A DNA stretch of 64,000 nucleotides from Nothophaeocryptopus gaeumannii (GCA_031771865.1 JASISA010000007.1:62001-126000); one strand, 5' to 3'; counted from the first letter of the stretch, positions 41,824-54,151 are shown. The notes: generated from the sequence alone by a model not told the origin. Program-made: numbers and translations.

Positions 41824-43225
41824 TCACTTCTTCTTCAAAATCTCATCAAAATTCAAGACCGCTTTCCCAAGCACAAGCGCACTCTCGGCACAATCCTCCT
41901 TACTAGTCCACTCCTTCGCATTATGGCTCACCCCATCCTTGGCCCTCGCAAAAACCATCGCAGTAGGACACTTCAATCTCGTCATCGTACTATCATGTGC
42001 CGTCTCCGTACAAGCCCCAATACCCTTATCCCCACAAGCCCTCTTCACACAGTCCACCGCTTCGGGCCAGAAACTTCCAGGCTCGAGATGGACCAATCGT
42101 TCAGCGGAGAAGCCCAACCCTGCGGCTTTGGCAATGGCTTTGCCGCGGGCTGTGATATCGGCGCCCATGGATTCGAGGATCTTTTCGTCGTAGTTCATGA
42201 GGCAGAAGATGAGTTTGGTCCAAGATTGGATGTTACAGCAACCAATAGGACCAGATTGAATATTCGTCATAGTCGTATATCCAGATCCGTGAGTTCGAGG
42301 AAGACTCTCAAGTTCGACGATGAGTTTGCTTGCCCCGACAAGACTGTCTTTGCGGCCTTCCATGGGATAGGTGTTGGCGTGCCCGTCGACGCCTGTGAAG
42401 ACCATTTCGTAGTAGTCGATGCCTTGCCACCCTTCGACCCAGCCGACGGGTTTGTTGGCTTTTTCTAGGACGGTTTGCTGTTCGCAATGGATTTCGAAAT
42501 GGCCGGAGATCGGAAATTCTTCGAATGTGTTGGGTCCGTCACCTACGTACCCGATCGCAGTGAGTGCTGCGCCGAGGGTTTCGCCACTGCCGTCGTTGGC
42601 TTTACTGGCATATGCAGCGTCAAGGGTGCTTAAGCCAGCGTATACGACCGAAGAACCCAGGAAAGGGAAGAATTTGGCGCCTTCCTCGTTCGTCCAGTTG
42701 ATCAATGCAATTGGGGCATGAGTCTTGATGCCCAGTTCTTGCATGCTACGAAGGACTTCGATGCCACCAATGACGCCAAGCGGACCATCGAAACGGCCAC
42801 CAGTAGCAACCGAATCCAGGTGAGAACCCATGGCAATGGGTGGCAATTTGTTGTTCTGTCCCTCAAAAACGGCAAACTGAGAGCCAGTGCCATTGACAGC
42901 GTACGTCTTGCATCCCAAGGACTTGACCGTGTCCTTGAACCAGTCCCTTGCATACTTGTCGTAGATCGTTCCGCTCAATCTCGACAGACCGCCCGCATCG
43001 GTCGTTGCGTTTGGCTCAGACCATTGTGCTGTCTTGTGGATGTCGTCCCTAGCAAACGTCAGCGATGATAAGTTGGTACGCCTAAAGTATTGTTGCTGAC
43101 CAGAGTCTATCACCATTGATCTTCAGTTTCTGTGCAGCAGGAGCGTTGAGATCAGCGTAAGCCCGTCTGGCACTGATAAGTATTGGGGCTCTAGCGGTCA
43201 ATCTGGTTGCCTGTCTGGACAGCAT
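41824..43225 (-). CDS. M20-family N-carbamoyl-amino-acid hydrolase/beta-ureidopropionase-type enzyme
   Basis: Two exons: ATG 43225, intron 43049-43100 (52 nt, GTCAGC...GCTAG) joining GDRLW|DDIHKT. About 455 residues. The N-terminus MLSRQATRLTARAPILIS with Arg and no acids looks like a mitochondrial presequence. Amidase/hydantoinase (AllC, PYD3) landmarks: MGSHLDSVATGGRFDGPLG, LINWTNEEGAKF, GHFEIHCEQ (HIEQG in most members, here HCEQQ), GVDGHANTYPM, and HDSTMTRL. The family cleaves N-carbamoyl groups from beta-alanine, amino acids or ureidoglycine-type compounds, using two metal ions. It fits pyrimidine or purine nitrogen salvage. Confidence 0.85.
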
Positions 43226-43765
43226 ATTTGCCAAAGATCACCTGTAGCTGATGACAGTCGGCTTCCTCTGTTGACGGGTAAGATGCGGCACATCTCTGCG
43301 TTCGGGACCTCTTCATATCAGCTTGATCTCCTTTCCTCTCAAGATCAGTTTGATTGATTTCCCCGCTCGTTGTTTCCCGTCGCCTATCTTCAATGCTGAT
43401 GTTGGAAAGTTGAAGCAAGGATGTCAGCTGGGATGCGCCCCAGATTTTCGGTATAACATGGTTCGGGCAAGCTGATAACGAGAGCTACCCCATCAGAAAC
43501 ATTGAACAACCGACGAGGAACAGGCATGCTAAGAAATGTTTTACATGCCTACGGTGACAGTTTCGTAGCGTGCAGCTAATCTCTGGCCTCTCGCCGGCGG
43601 CCACTTACTGCCCCAGCGCACCGGGCTGGTGGCATCCTTGACCTGATGCCCTATCAGCTATAAAGCCAAATATGTATATGGACAGAATCGCACGGTCTCG
43701 AGTTTCTCGACAGTCGCAGCAAGTACGTTCCATTTCCCCGTCCCAGGACGTTTCCAAATGCCAAG
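43226..43765. promoter_or_regulatory. Divergent promoter between M20 hydrolase and MFS transporter
   Basis: 540 bases between two divergent start codons. A TGATAA (HGATAR) motif lies near 43470. No coding sequence supported; a TATA-like stretch (TATAAAGCC) occurs near 43660. Confidence 0.4.
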
Positions 43766-45472
43766 ATGTCGACAAGTCTTCCGAACACCGCCGACATCGT
43801 CCCAGGAACAGTACATCTCGTAGATGTTACGCACGAAGCGCACGCAAGACATCTTGGAAGCGACTCGACCATCGTGCTTGTCCCGCAGCCAAGCAAAGAT
43901 CCAGAGGATCCCTTGAACTGGGATCGGAAGAGAAAGCTATGGTCCTGGGCAATGGTGATGGTTTACACGCTTGGCGTTGGCATCCCAGCGACCCTGCATT
44001 ATTCGGTGATGGCAGACATAACTCGAGATACCGGTATTTCAACGACGGTGATCGTCAATGGCAATGGAGTGATGTTCCTCTTTCTGGGATGGGCGTGCCC
44101 ATTCTGGCAATCAATCGCAGCCACATACGGGCGAAGAGGTGTATATCTATTGTCATGTCTTTTAACGATTCCGATCATGATCTGGACGGCACACTCGACA
44201 ACTTCTGGCACTTGGTACGCGCATCGGGTCATTATTGGTATCGCTTGTTCTCCCATTGAGTCATTGCCAGAGATATCAATACGTAAGTTGCGTTGCTGTA
44301 GGTTGCGTTCTCTAGGCTGATACATTATAGCCGACGTCTTCTTTGCCCACGAGCGTGGTACGTGGATCGCGACATACGTCATGTTTTTGTTCGGAAGCAA
44401 CTTCATCTCTCCCCTCATCGCCGGATGGATAGACGACGGGATCGGCTGGAGATGGACGATGAACGTTGGAGCGATCATTGCCGCGGTCGCCACCGTGATA
44501 CTTTTTTTCTGCCAAGAGGAAACGATGTACTTCCGAAACACCGTTGAGGGCATTGAAGTAGCATCTCCACCGGTCGAGATGGTGCAAGAAACGAATGAAG
44601 TCCTTGAGAAGCCAGGAACCAAGTCCGGTGGGGCAAGCTCGAAAATATCGGAAGACAGTCAAGACATAGCAGCCACGACGTTCACCCGTCGAACGTACTC
44701 GCAGAAGCTGAAACCCTTCGTCAAATGGTCGGGCCGTCCAACCATCAAGCAGCTGATGATCATGAACTACCGCCCTCTTCTCATCATATTGAAGTTTCCG
44801 AACATCGCTTGGGCCGGCTTCATCTATGGCATCAACCTATCTTGGTACAATGTTCTCAACGGTACGGCCAGCCCAGTGCTGAGTGCGCCACCGTACAATT
44901 GGCGACCCGCGCTGGTCGGCTGCATATACATTGGCCCGTTGATCGGTGCGATGTTGGCCTGCGTGTGGTCTGGCTGGGTCTCTGATCGACTGGCGCTGTG
45001 GTTTGCACGCCGCAATCCAAGAGGTCTGCGCGAGCCAGAGCAGCGCCTGTGGCCACTGGCGATTGCCGGCCTCTTTTCCACCGCCGGCCTCATCACATGG
45101 GGCGTGGGAGCTGATAATGGAGTCCATTGGGTCGGTCTGGTCTTCGGTCTCGGAATGATGACTTTTGGAGTCGTGGTCGGTGGAAGCATCGGATTATCAT
45201 ACGCCGTCGACTGCTTCAAGGAGATCGACACGGAAAGCATGGCTTCTGTCATCATCATTCGCAACACCATCGGATTTGGCATCAGCTATGCCATTACGCC
45301 TTGGTACACTAACATGGGCCTGACGAATTGCTTCATCACGGCCGGATTTGTGTCGCTGGCATGCATGTCCACATTTCTGCTGATGATCTGGAAGGGCAAG
45401 TCGCTGCGCCGGTTCTCAGCGAAGACATATTGGGAGTATATTGGAACCAGCCATCTCAGCGGAAGTCATTAG
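43766..45472 (+). CDS. MFS transporter, DHA1/HOL-like
   Basis: Two exons with an intron 44283-44330 (48 nt, GTAAGT...TATAG) joining EISI|PDVFFAHERG. About 550 residues with 12 predicted membrane spans. It begins with the typical N-terminal tail VPGTVHLVD...PSKDPEDPLNWDRKRK. Motif A is diverged (AATYGRRGVYL) but in place. IESLPEISIPDVFFAHERGTW (two pieces across the intron) is the HOL/DHA1 signature around TM4-5. A long cytosolic loop between TM6 and TM7 is Ser/Glu-rich. Family members move drugs, polyamines or cations; the substrate here is unknown. Divergent from the M20 hydrolase. Confidence 0.88.
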
Positions 45473-46085
45473 TCGGAATAGTTGCTGCGTGGAGCGTTGC
45501 TCGGGCTGCTTCCCATGGTTGAATACCACTCGGGAGAGGCCAACTCGGCCATAGAATCGTCTTCTGCGGAGGCGGCTCTGAGATCTTCAGGGATCCAATG
45601 CAGACCGCGAATGACTCGTTCTTTGTAGCACTTCCACTGATCACCCTCGCGATTCCAATGCATGAGCATGATGCTTTCTCGCTGGACATCCTTTGGATGG
45701 CCCATGACCCGCAAGAGAACGTAGATTACAGCTTTCCCATTTCCTCGTAGACATCGCCTGCCAGGTTCAGCACATTGAAGCTGTAACCGGGGTTGGCCTC
45801 GGCGATGCGCTCGTGATGCTCGACGTAAGTCCTCCAGCTATTCAGTTCATGGCCCTCTGCATGATCGAATTCTGCGGTGAACTCAGGCACCATGCATCTC
45901 TTGAATACATCATTGGACCAGTCTCGGGCGGAAGCAGCTTCGATCAGTTGTCGGGTCAGATCTTCGAGTTTCTTGGCGGTCTCGCTGGTATATGTATGTT
46001 TCCTGCTGGCCCAAGGCTTGGGGTTGAGGATATCAAGTGATTTGCCCATGGGGCCCGATCCGGCCTTGTCACTGGATCGCTGCAT
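45469..46085 (-). pseudogene. NTF2-like (SnoaL-type) gene with a one-base frameshift
   Basis: From ATG 46085 (MQRSSDKAGSG) the frame gives KKLEDLTRQLIEAASARDW and FNVLNLAGDVYEEMGKL, then TAA at 45726-45728. In the next frame the protein continues without a break as NGKAVIYVLLRVMGHPKD, then MLMHWNREGDQWKCYKERVIRG, ending NYSD at 45469. Adding one base near 45738-45745 turns EEMGK into EENGKAV, the usual sequence at this point of the fold. No intron fits. The C-terminal WKCYK...IRG strand resembles the 2.0 kb gene. Its stop overlaps the MFS gene end by a few bases (convergent). Pseudogene or consensus error. Confidence 0.6.
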
Positions 46086-46242
46086 GTTGGCCGGCTGTAT
46101 TATGATATAGACGCGGCATGTGGTGCATTCCCTATTTCCTATTTCCGATCGGGCGTGCAGTGCGCGTTGGGTATAGCACATGTGCAAGTGCTCCAGCAGC
46201 GTTGACTTGGCGAGGACAAGATGGGCGCGGATCACGGTCGCA

Positions 46243-46291
46243 CACGATAGACGAGAGACGATAGACGATAGACGATAGACGATAGACGATA
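46243..46291. repeat. Heptanucleotide tandem repeat (ACGATAG)7
   Basis: Seven tandem units of ACGATAG, with one unit ACGAGAG and the last ending T. It lies between the frameshifted NTF2-like gene and the DOMON/b561 gene. The surrounding 46086-46431 has no supported gene. Confidence 0.85.
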
Positions 46292-46431
46292 TGCAGATGA
46301 GAGGTGGGAAGTGGGAGGTGAGAGCGGGGGCGGAGCGGCTGGATCTTTGCCAAGCTTTTTCAGCGGAAGGATGCCGAGGACGGTGACATTGTGTTTCATC
46401 AACATCAATGTCAACAATATGATGCACACTT

Positions 46432-47742
46432 CTAGTGCCTCTCCTGACCTTTGACATCCCCTTTGACGTCTCCTTTGACAGCACCTTCTCCGCTACTCTG
46501 TCCGCCACCGAAAGCGCGCCGCTCCTTCGCTTTTCGCGTGTCTCCGAAGATGGCGACGGTGAAGTACGCTGCGCCAATGATGCCAGTCACTACTCCATAC
46601 ACCACATGCGCGCTGGTGCCATCGTTACGCGCCAACATGAGGCCGAGACCCCCATTGATCATGCCCAGGATCATCGCAATTCTACCACCTGCGAGATGGA
46701 GATAGGACCAGACTCCTCTCTTGCCCGTTCTTTTGAACGCTCTGTGGTGCAGATTCCCCCAGACTGGCTGCAGTAACGCCAGAAAAAATACCACATATCC
46801 AACTATTGGGTGCTTATCGCTCTTCAGGTCGAACGCATCAAGCTCCTTGATCATCCAGATACCCATGCCGAATGCCGCAATGTAGAGCACTAGGCCGGAC
46901 CATTGGATGGCCATGTGGACTTTAACCACGCCCGAGGATTTGCCAATCGCCATTACCATCCCACCGAGCGGTATGAAGATGACCCAGCATAGAGATGCCA
47001 GGACGCCATGAGCGATGACAATCTCATGCCAGTGTTTCGGTATGTGGAAGGCCGGTGGAGCTGTCGCCGTCCCATTTGATGGCGTAGTCGCCGCGCTGTT
47101 GAGGAAAGGATTGGCCTCAACACCTCCTTTGGCTGCTGCAAGATCCCATTCAAAGCCGGAATGGTAGTCGTGGAACGCAATGCCCTCGTCTAGAGCATCG
47201 GAGCGGATGGGATCGCCGGATTTGTATGCATGAATCCAGGCACCACTTGGACTGGTGAAATTCATACTACCTCCCTTCCAGCTGTGACAATTGCTGCAGC
47301 GGACGTTGGCTGTCATCGTGCCATTGCTAACGCCCGAGCCTTCGAGAATTGCTACCTGGATTGCAGCATCATGCTCCGGCTCTACATGACCTACACCGCG
47401 CCTCGCGGAGAGAGTTACGTTCATCCCGTTCGCAGATTGGTAGATGACGAACATGTTGGAGCCCGCCATCTGTTTTCCTTGTCCAATGCTGAGCCATTGG
47501 TACTTCGCTGGGGCTGAGATTTGGAAAAACATGTCTCCACTTCCGGTGTTCGCAGTCACTTCAGGTATGCTCAAGGAGTAGCAAACATCTGCTTGGCCTT
47601 GAACCGGACAAATCTTTGATACCGTTGCATGAGCGACACTTCCTGCTCACTGTTAGCCTCTATTGGCCTAATGCATGCGAAGGTACTTACCTAGGCTCAC
47701 CATCAATGTCACCAGATGGAAACAGCTGTGGGAAAACTGCAT
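46432..47742 (-). CDS. DOMON (CBD9-like) cytochrome plus cytochrome b561 membrane protein
   Basis: Two exons: ATG 47742, intron 47643-47690 (48 nt) joining MVSLG|SVAHATVSKIC. About 420 residues. Signal peptide MQFSHSCFHLVTLMVSLG. Residues 20-190 form a DOMON/CBD9-like haem-binding sandwich (DVCYSLSIPEV, YQWLSIGQGKQMAGSNMFVIY with a Met ligand candidate, NVRCSNCHSW). From about 220 follow five to six membrane helices with His residues of the b561/ferric reductase type (IVIAHGVLASLCWVIF, HMAIQWSGLVLY, HPIVGYVVFF, HLAGGRIAMIL). The tail has GDVK repeats. Predicted to pass electrons across the membrane to extracellular acceptors such as ferric iron. Confidence 0.85.
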
Positions 47743-49815
47743 CTTGTCGTCAATCGGAACCTATCTGTACAAGCTTGTGGCCCTTCAAGCAAGAAGAGGG
47801 CTTGCTAAGTCTCAAAAGAATGCACAGGTGCGCTAGCAGTCTACTACCCCTTCTTTATACGATTACCTCCGCCATGACTCTGAGAGGTGTGAAACGTATC
47901 ACAGGCTCATGGTCCCCTTGCAACGCCCAGGATACAGCTTGACTTTCCCAGCCAACTTTGATGCTTCCGGCACTCTCGCGCGTAGCGACTTATCGGTACT
48001 CGCGCTTCCGCAGCTCCTGAACGCAGTTGCTTTTCAGACGACAAGGTTGACCTACATTTTAGACGTCAAACAAGCGCTCCGTGATACAGGAGGCTACGAG
48101 TACAGCATACAGTCTCTCGGATTCACTCGGAGCATCCCAATACCGGCTTGGCGTCTGGATCAAGTCACAATGAGGCGTATTTAAGCAGCTCCTTTTGGCT
48201 TGGACCGAAATTTGGTGCCATGTGCAGGTAAGCTCTTTGTCAAACCCAGTCGATCTAAGTCCATCCCATAAGAACCTGGAGGTACATTCGAACAACGCGG
48301 GGTGGTCTGATGACTGTATATTCTGGCCATTTCGGCTTGGAAGTATAGCCTCAATTGCTGGCAGAAAAGATGTCTTGAAGGACAAGTCCAGAGGGTATCT
48401 GTCGATAGCAGAGCGCCTCTTGTCAGCACAATGCTCCCTTGGGTAAGGTACATACTTACCAAGTCACAGAACTACCTCCGAAATCGAGATCGATAGCGGT
48501 CTGCTTCGACTACCCAACTCTCGCAGCCACTCTGCATGCTCCGTTGCTGGCAGCACGATAACGTCAGAATCGAGACGCTTATGATGTGCGAGGAAGAGTT
48601 GTAATATCCGAAAGGACGCGGGTTAACTCGACATGACAACTCATGTGCATCCCCAAATACTAGTCTCTCTGGAAGTATCTCAATGACAATCTGCCGAGTG
48701 CTCACTGCTGGCCTCTCGCCAGACGAGCTCCTCTTTGGAAAATTTTGAAAAAGGATGTACGCGACGATAGCAGCTGAGAAAATGGGTATCACTCGGAGAA
48801 TGCGAGGGCTGAAGTTCAACTCCACTCCCAAGCTCTATGCAATTCTCTGGTACTGTCGTCGCTTTCAGTATACTCAAAAAGTTGCACACAGAAGAGAAGT
48901 AGCGAGCTTTGTGAACTGATCCTGTCCTCCTTTTCTGAACTTCTCCACTGGGCCCTCATGCGGTCTGGCCCTTTTCATCCACAAATCGTATTTTTTACGG
49001 ACCTGCAATCCGATGTCTGGTACTGCTGTCAATGCTTCCTATCCGGCTGCGCGGCTGGCGACCAGGTGATTGAGACCACGCTATTTCAGATTCAAAAGGT
49101 AAAGAGTGGACAGGACGGCTGGCGCTGCTTCCAGTCTCGACCAGAAACGTTTTGTGACTTGCCGCCTCGCTTGGAGCAAGACCCTGCGGAGAGGCCGATC
49201 TGGGTGTCGTGGCTTCAAGCTGGTGGGCTTGGCGCGATGGCGCAAATACAACTAGGCACTGGACTGTAAGAACAAGGCGCGTATTCACATGCCAACAGAT
49301 CTGCTATGCTATCACATGATGGCTATCGTCAAGCTTCACTGCGGCATATTCGTCTCAGGTGAGGTTGACGGGATGTTTACACACATTTCTTTATCCGTTC
49401 CACGCCTAAGCGTTCCAAGATTCCAGCAGATGACTTGCATGACGGGAGCATCCGGCCTGCATGAACGTTCGTGATGAACCCAATGGTTTGGTGAGGATGA
49501 TCAGCGCAGATTTGCATTTAAGGTTCCACATTGATGGGGTCTAGCCAACAATCGCCTTCCTTCCACCAAGTCCAGCGGGAGTCCTGCTTTGCTGTGGTAC
49601 ACTCTACGTCAGTTGCTACTAGTGAGCTTCCCGTCAAATTTCCCACGGCAACGACGACGGGACACAGTGTCTGCTCTCCTTTCCGCCACCAGCACTGCCA
49701 CCACCACCACCACCACCACCACCCTACAATACATCTACCTCGACAGCAGCAGCCCACGAGTGTGTGAGTTGCATTGTCGCCGGTAACATCAGCGGTGATG
49801 GGCGGCCTACACGTG
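47743..49815. other. Long intergenic stretch, no supported gene
   Basis: About 2 kb. A minus-strand frame at 48472-48831 contains one hydrophobic segment (VIPIFSAAIVAYILF) but no recognised family, and a plus-strand frame at 48958-49269 has five Cys without a signal peptide. Neither is convincing. The right end is the CSC1 gene leader, including a (CAC/ACC) trinucleotide run at 49698-49723. Confidence 0.35.
49698..49723 (+). repeat. CAC trinucleotide run in probable 5' leader
   Basis: About eight tandem CAC units, roughly 95 bases upstream of the CSC1 start codon. Confidence 0.7.
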
Positions 49816-52560
49816 ATGCACGCGCTCGTCGCGCGACAGGTGCGCACAACCACACACCTACCCCTCCAATGCCTGTTGATACTGACGTGACCTGATCCAG
49901 AGCAATGTCGGCAGCGCACAAGGCGACAATGGAGGCTCCTCGACCTCTGCCTTCCTCTCCACTCTGATCCCGACCGCGCTCATCTCACTGGCCATTTTCG
50001 TCGTCTTTCTCCTGGTCCGACAGAAGTACCCACGAGTGTACCAGCCTCGGTCCTACCTCGAAAACCTCCGCAACTGGCAGCGTTCTCCAGCGCAGTCTGG
50101 TGGTATTCTGGGATGGAAGAAGGAGTTCACTGAGCTCAAAGACGAGTTCGTCATGGGCCATGCGTCCATTGACAACTATCTTTGGCTCCGTTTCTTTCGC
50201 ATGCTGGCATTGATGTGCTTCGTGGGCTGCCTCATCACATGGCCCATTCTCTTTCCAGTCAATGCTACAGGTGGCGGTCAGGGCACTGGACTGGATGTAC
50301 TCTCCTTCAGTCACATCAATCCTGGTCCCAGGTACTACGCGCAGGTCTTCGTCTCATGGATCTTCCTTGCATGGGTCTGCTTCTTGATCACACGCGAGTC
50401 ACGATACTATGTTCGCCTGAGTCAGCAATACTTCCTCTCGCCCTACATGAGCCAGCGCATCTCTACGAGGACGGTGCTTTTCGTCAACGTCCCCGAAGAC
50501 GCCCGAAACGAGGAGCACTTGCGCCGGGAGTACGCCGGGGTGAAGTCCGTTTGGCTGGTCAATGTGCCCGAGGATCTGGCCGATAAAGTCAAGGAGCGAG
50601 ACAAGGCAGCTTCGAAACTCGAGAACGGCGAGGTGAAGCTCGTCAAGACATACATCAAGAACCAGATCAAGAGGCAGAAGAAGATCGATAAGGGCAAGCC
50701 AGTTCCAGAACAGAATGGCGTCGTACTCCCAGAGAAGGACCGCCCGACCCATCGCCTGCCGAAATTCCTCAAGTTCCTGCCCTTTGGCGTGTTTGGGAAG
50801 AAGGTCGACACCGTCAACTGGTCTCGTAGCGAGCTGAAGCGTCTTGTTCCTGAGGTCGCGACAGAACAGAACAAGCTGCGTACGGAGAAGACTGAACCAC
50901 AGGCAGCATGTTTTGTTGAGTTCGAGACGGTTCAAGATGCCTACAACGCCATGCAAGGCCCAGCTGGAAAGGCGGCCAAGGCAAAGGGCAAGGCTAAGAT
51001 GACAGCCAAGGAGCTTGGTGCCCCTCCACAGGAAGTGGTAAGTCGAAGCCTCCTTAGTAAGTATACAAGTTCGCATTCTGACAGTATTCCTAGATCTGGG
51101 GCAACATTATTAAGCCATTCTGGAAGGTCAAGGCTTTCGACACCGCCGGCACCGCACTCATCTGGTTCCTATGCATCTTCTGGACTATTCCAGTGGCGGT
51201 CATTGGTGCAATCAGCAATATCAACTACCTTACCACCGAGGTGCCCTTCCTCAGCTTCATCAACGACATTCCCCAGGTGATCCTCGGTGTGGTTACTGGG
51301 CTTCTTCCGGTAATCTTGCTGGCCGTGCTTATGGCACTCGTCCCGATCATCTGCAACATCATCGCCGGCCTCTTCGAACCAACACGAGGATCCCAACAAA
51401 TGAAAGTCCAAGGCTGGTACTTTCCATTCCAGGTCATCCAGGTGTTCCTCGTTACAACATTTGCTTCTGGAGCCTCGTCTGTCGCAGCACAGATCGTTCA
51501 GCAACCACAGACAGCACCAACGCTTCTGGCTCAGAACCTGCCAAAGGCCTCCAACTTCTACATTTCCTACTTTATCCTTCAAGGACTCATGACGGCGGCG
51601 CTGCAATTCTTGAACATTGTGCCATTGCTCTTCGTATTGTTCCTGGGCAAGATTCTGGACAGCACCCCAAGAAAGCTATACAACCGCTACGTCACTCTCG
51701 CTGGTCTGGGTTGGGGTTCGCTCTACCCAAAGTTCACCAACTTGGGCGTTATCGCACTGGCATACTCCTGCATCTCGCCCTTGATTCTCGGATTTGCCGC
51801 TGTGGGCTTCACGCTCCTTTACTTCGCATTCCGGTTCAATGCGCTCTTCACGCTTGGAACTAACGTCTCCACGCGTGGCCAGTCCTATGCTCGCGCACTC
51901 AAGCAGCTCACCGTCGGCATCTACCTGTCCGAGATCTGCCTCATCGGACTTTTCGCCATTGGTATTGCTAGCAGCCGCCAGTCGATCGGACCTCTTGTCC
52001 TGATGATCATATTCCTGGTCGCTACCATCCTCTGGCACGTGTGGCTGAACCGCTCTCTCAAGAAGCTCGCCAATACTCTGCCGGAACACCTACTGATGGA
52101 CACTCAACTTGGAAGAGTCGATGTCGAGAAGGGTCCTGATGGAGGCAACAAGAACTCTTTAGATAACGGTTCAGTTGACAAGTTCTATGCATCACCTAAC
52201 GCTGCTCCCAAGCAAGGCTTCATGGGTCGCATCAAGGGCTTCCTCTCGCCAGAAGCTGCCGCTGATAACACCGTCTTGGGCATGTCCCACCTTCTCAACA
52301 CACCTGGCCGACCTTACTCTCCGAAAGAGCAAGCCGAGGCCTACATCCATCCGGCCATCCTCTCGGAGTGCCCCGTCGTCTGGATCGCGAGAGACAAGTT
52401 TGGCCTCTCCCAGACGGAGGTCGTCGATTCGAGAAAGGAAATTGGGGAGGGCTTTGAGATGACTGATGAAGGCGCGGGGTTCAATGAGAAGGGCAAGGTT
52501 GTTTGGACCGAGGGCAGTGTTACAGAGGCTCCTATCTGGAGAGATGATCCGGCGTATTGA
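49816..52560 (+). CDS. CSC1/TMEM63 (Phm7-like, DUF221) calcium-permeable osmosensitive channel
   Basis: Three exons: 49816-49839, 49901-51037, 51094-52560; introns 61 and 56 nt. The ATG at 49816 gives MHALVARQSNVGSAQG; an in-frame ATG at 49798 would add six residues. About 875 residues. Order: N-terminal TM (FLSTLIPTALISLAIFVVF), late-exocytosis part with YLWLRFFRMLALMCFVGC and FVSWIFLAWVCFLI, cytosolic RRM-like domain (TVLFVNVPEDAR...CFVEFETVQDAYNAMQ), then the RSN1_7TM domain (IWGNIIKPFWK..., VQGWYFPFQVIQVFLV, NFYISYFILQGLM) and the fungal C-terminal extension (AYIHPAILSECPVVWIARD). Plasma membrane hyperosmolarity-gated channel family. Confidence 0.93.
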
Positions 52561-53296
52561 GGAAAGTACATGAGAACCCGAAGTTGGAAGATGAAGCGCA
52601 GTAGCTTCGAATAATTACCACGGCAGCAATATACCCTTGAGAAAGTTTTTGGTCATTGCGAAGGACAGCTGAACGATTTCAAGCCGTCTCGATCCCACTC
52701 CCTTCCTGCAGCGCCCAACTTTGGGATGTCCGACAATACGGCCACAATGCCTGAGGCGACGACGCTGTGCCACCGGCGATAAAGACAGCCACCGAACTAA
52801 CACCACCTCATCCAGTCAGCAACCCAACAACCTGCATACGGATCATCCTAAGTGAACGTCACAGCTCTGATCCACTACCTCGCTCTTTTCTTGTCGCTAA
52901 GACCGATTCTTGAAGGCTTGCACTGAGCTCCAATTATCCCTCCGCCTCGGTGATTGACGGATTTTGGAACATCTTCCCTCGCAAGTTCTACCCATTGAGG
53001 GTTGTGGAGACGACGGCCGACGTGACTGAAATTCAAACCTCACTTCCTCATAGGACTGTACTCAAGCGTATATATCATAGGAGCGAGCGACTTTCATTTT
53101 TCGCCTTTCTTCTCACTACCCTCCTCTCACAGCGGTTCCCAAGCCGATCGATTAGGATAAATCACACCGAAACCCGTACGGACAGAACTAAATAACCTCG
53201 ATCCTAAAGCCATCATACAGAAGATCTCCAAAAGAAACACCCCAAAATTCTCATCCCAAAATCCCAAACAACCCAATCACGCTACATAACCCCAAC
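52561..53296. other. Intergenic, no supported gene
   Basis: 3' region of the CSC1 gene and promoter of the next gene. Just upstream of 53297 the sequence is A/C-rich (CAAAAGAAACACCCCAAAA), a typical fungal leader. Confidence 0.45.
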
Positions 53297-53779
53297 ATGT
53301 CCCTCCCGCACGTCCTCCCCGGCCTCACAACCCGCGAAGCCATAACCGACGCCCTCTACCGCGCCATAAACTGCTACGACACCGGCTCCATTACCCTCCA
53401 CGACTCCGCCTTCCTCGGCTCCCCCGACAGCACTTTCTCCATGATGGGTCAAACCCACACGGGCGGCGACGCGATTCGGAAAATCCATGCGAATGTGGGA
53501 CCGATGGATACGACGCATGTAGTGGGGAGTCCGAGGGTATTTTGGGAGGAGGAGGGGAGTAATAGTAAAGAAGCACGAGTGACGGCGTCGGCGATCGCGA
53601 ATCATTTCGAGAAAGGAAAAGGGAATGAGGCTGGAGCACCGAGTTTTTGGAGTGGGGTGCTATATGATGCGGATTTGGTGTATGTTGAGAATGAGAAGCT
53701 CTAGAAGATTAAGCATTTCAGGATGGATATCAAATGGACGCAAGGGGATGCTGCGGTTATGCAGACTACTAAGCAGTAG
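53297..53779 (+). pseudogene. NTF2-like (SnoaL-type) gene with in-frame TAG
   Basis: ATG 53297; 135 codons to TAG at 53702-53704, then the same frame runs 24 more codons (KIKHFRMDIKWTQGDAAVM...) to TAG 53777-53779. The continuation is the expected last strand of the fold: related fungal proteins have LWKIK..., so the stop most likely replaces a Trp codon (TGG to TAG). The body shows LTTREAITDALYRAINCYD, FSMMGQTHTGGDAIRKIH, SGVLYDADLVYV. Single domain, no signal peptide. A truncated product lacking its last strand probably would not fold; readthrough, real mutation or base-call error all remain possible. Confidence 0.65.
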
Positions 53780-54151
53780 GAGAGAAAAAGGATCGAAAGG
53801 AATGTCGGAGATGGAAGAAGGTTAGGAGCAAGTTGGTACAAGCACATGAAGACGTTTCGTAATGGATTTCCTGCTTTTCATTGCTAGTTCTAGTGTTCGC
53901 CTTTGTCGTCCTAGGACAGGTGACGAAGCTCATTGCCTCTCTTTTCAATGCGACATTTTGAGCATACCAAGCGCAACGGCACTAGCGTAGAATTACGTCG
54001 CCTTTAGGAGATAAGTTGAGACCCAGACTATTTTGCTCTCTAACGTTCATGTACTCTCTAAGCGACCGTCGTCGCGTTTAAAACATTCGCAACGTGACCC
54101 CTGACGAGAGACCGGCATTGAATTTTGTCACCTACCCTTGGTCGTATGTTC
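53780..54151. other. Intergenic; site where the DUF4246 gene is cut short
   Basis: No gene. The minus-strand DUF4246 reading ends at 54152 and nothing resembling its C-terminal half is found here. Confidence 0.45.

Noticed and set aside
41774..42468. Plus-strand frames of 139 and 226 codons
   Set aside because: Antisense to the M20 hydrolase, which has all family motifs.
46500..46776. Plus-strand frames opposite the DOMON/b561 gene
   Set aside because: Shadows of the membrane domain on the other strand.
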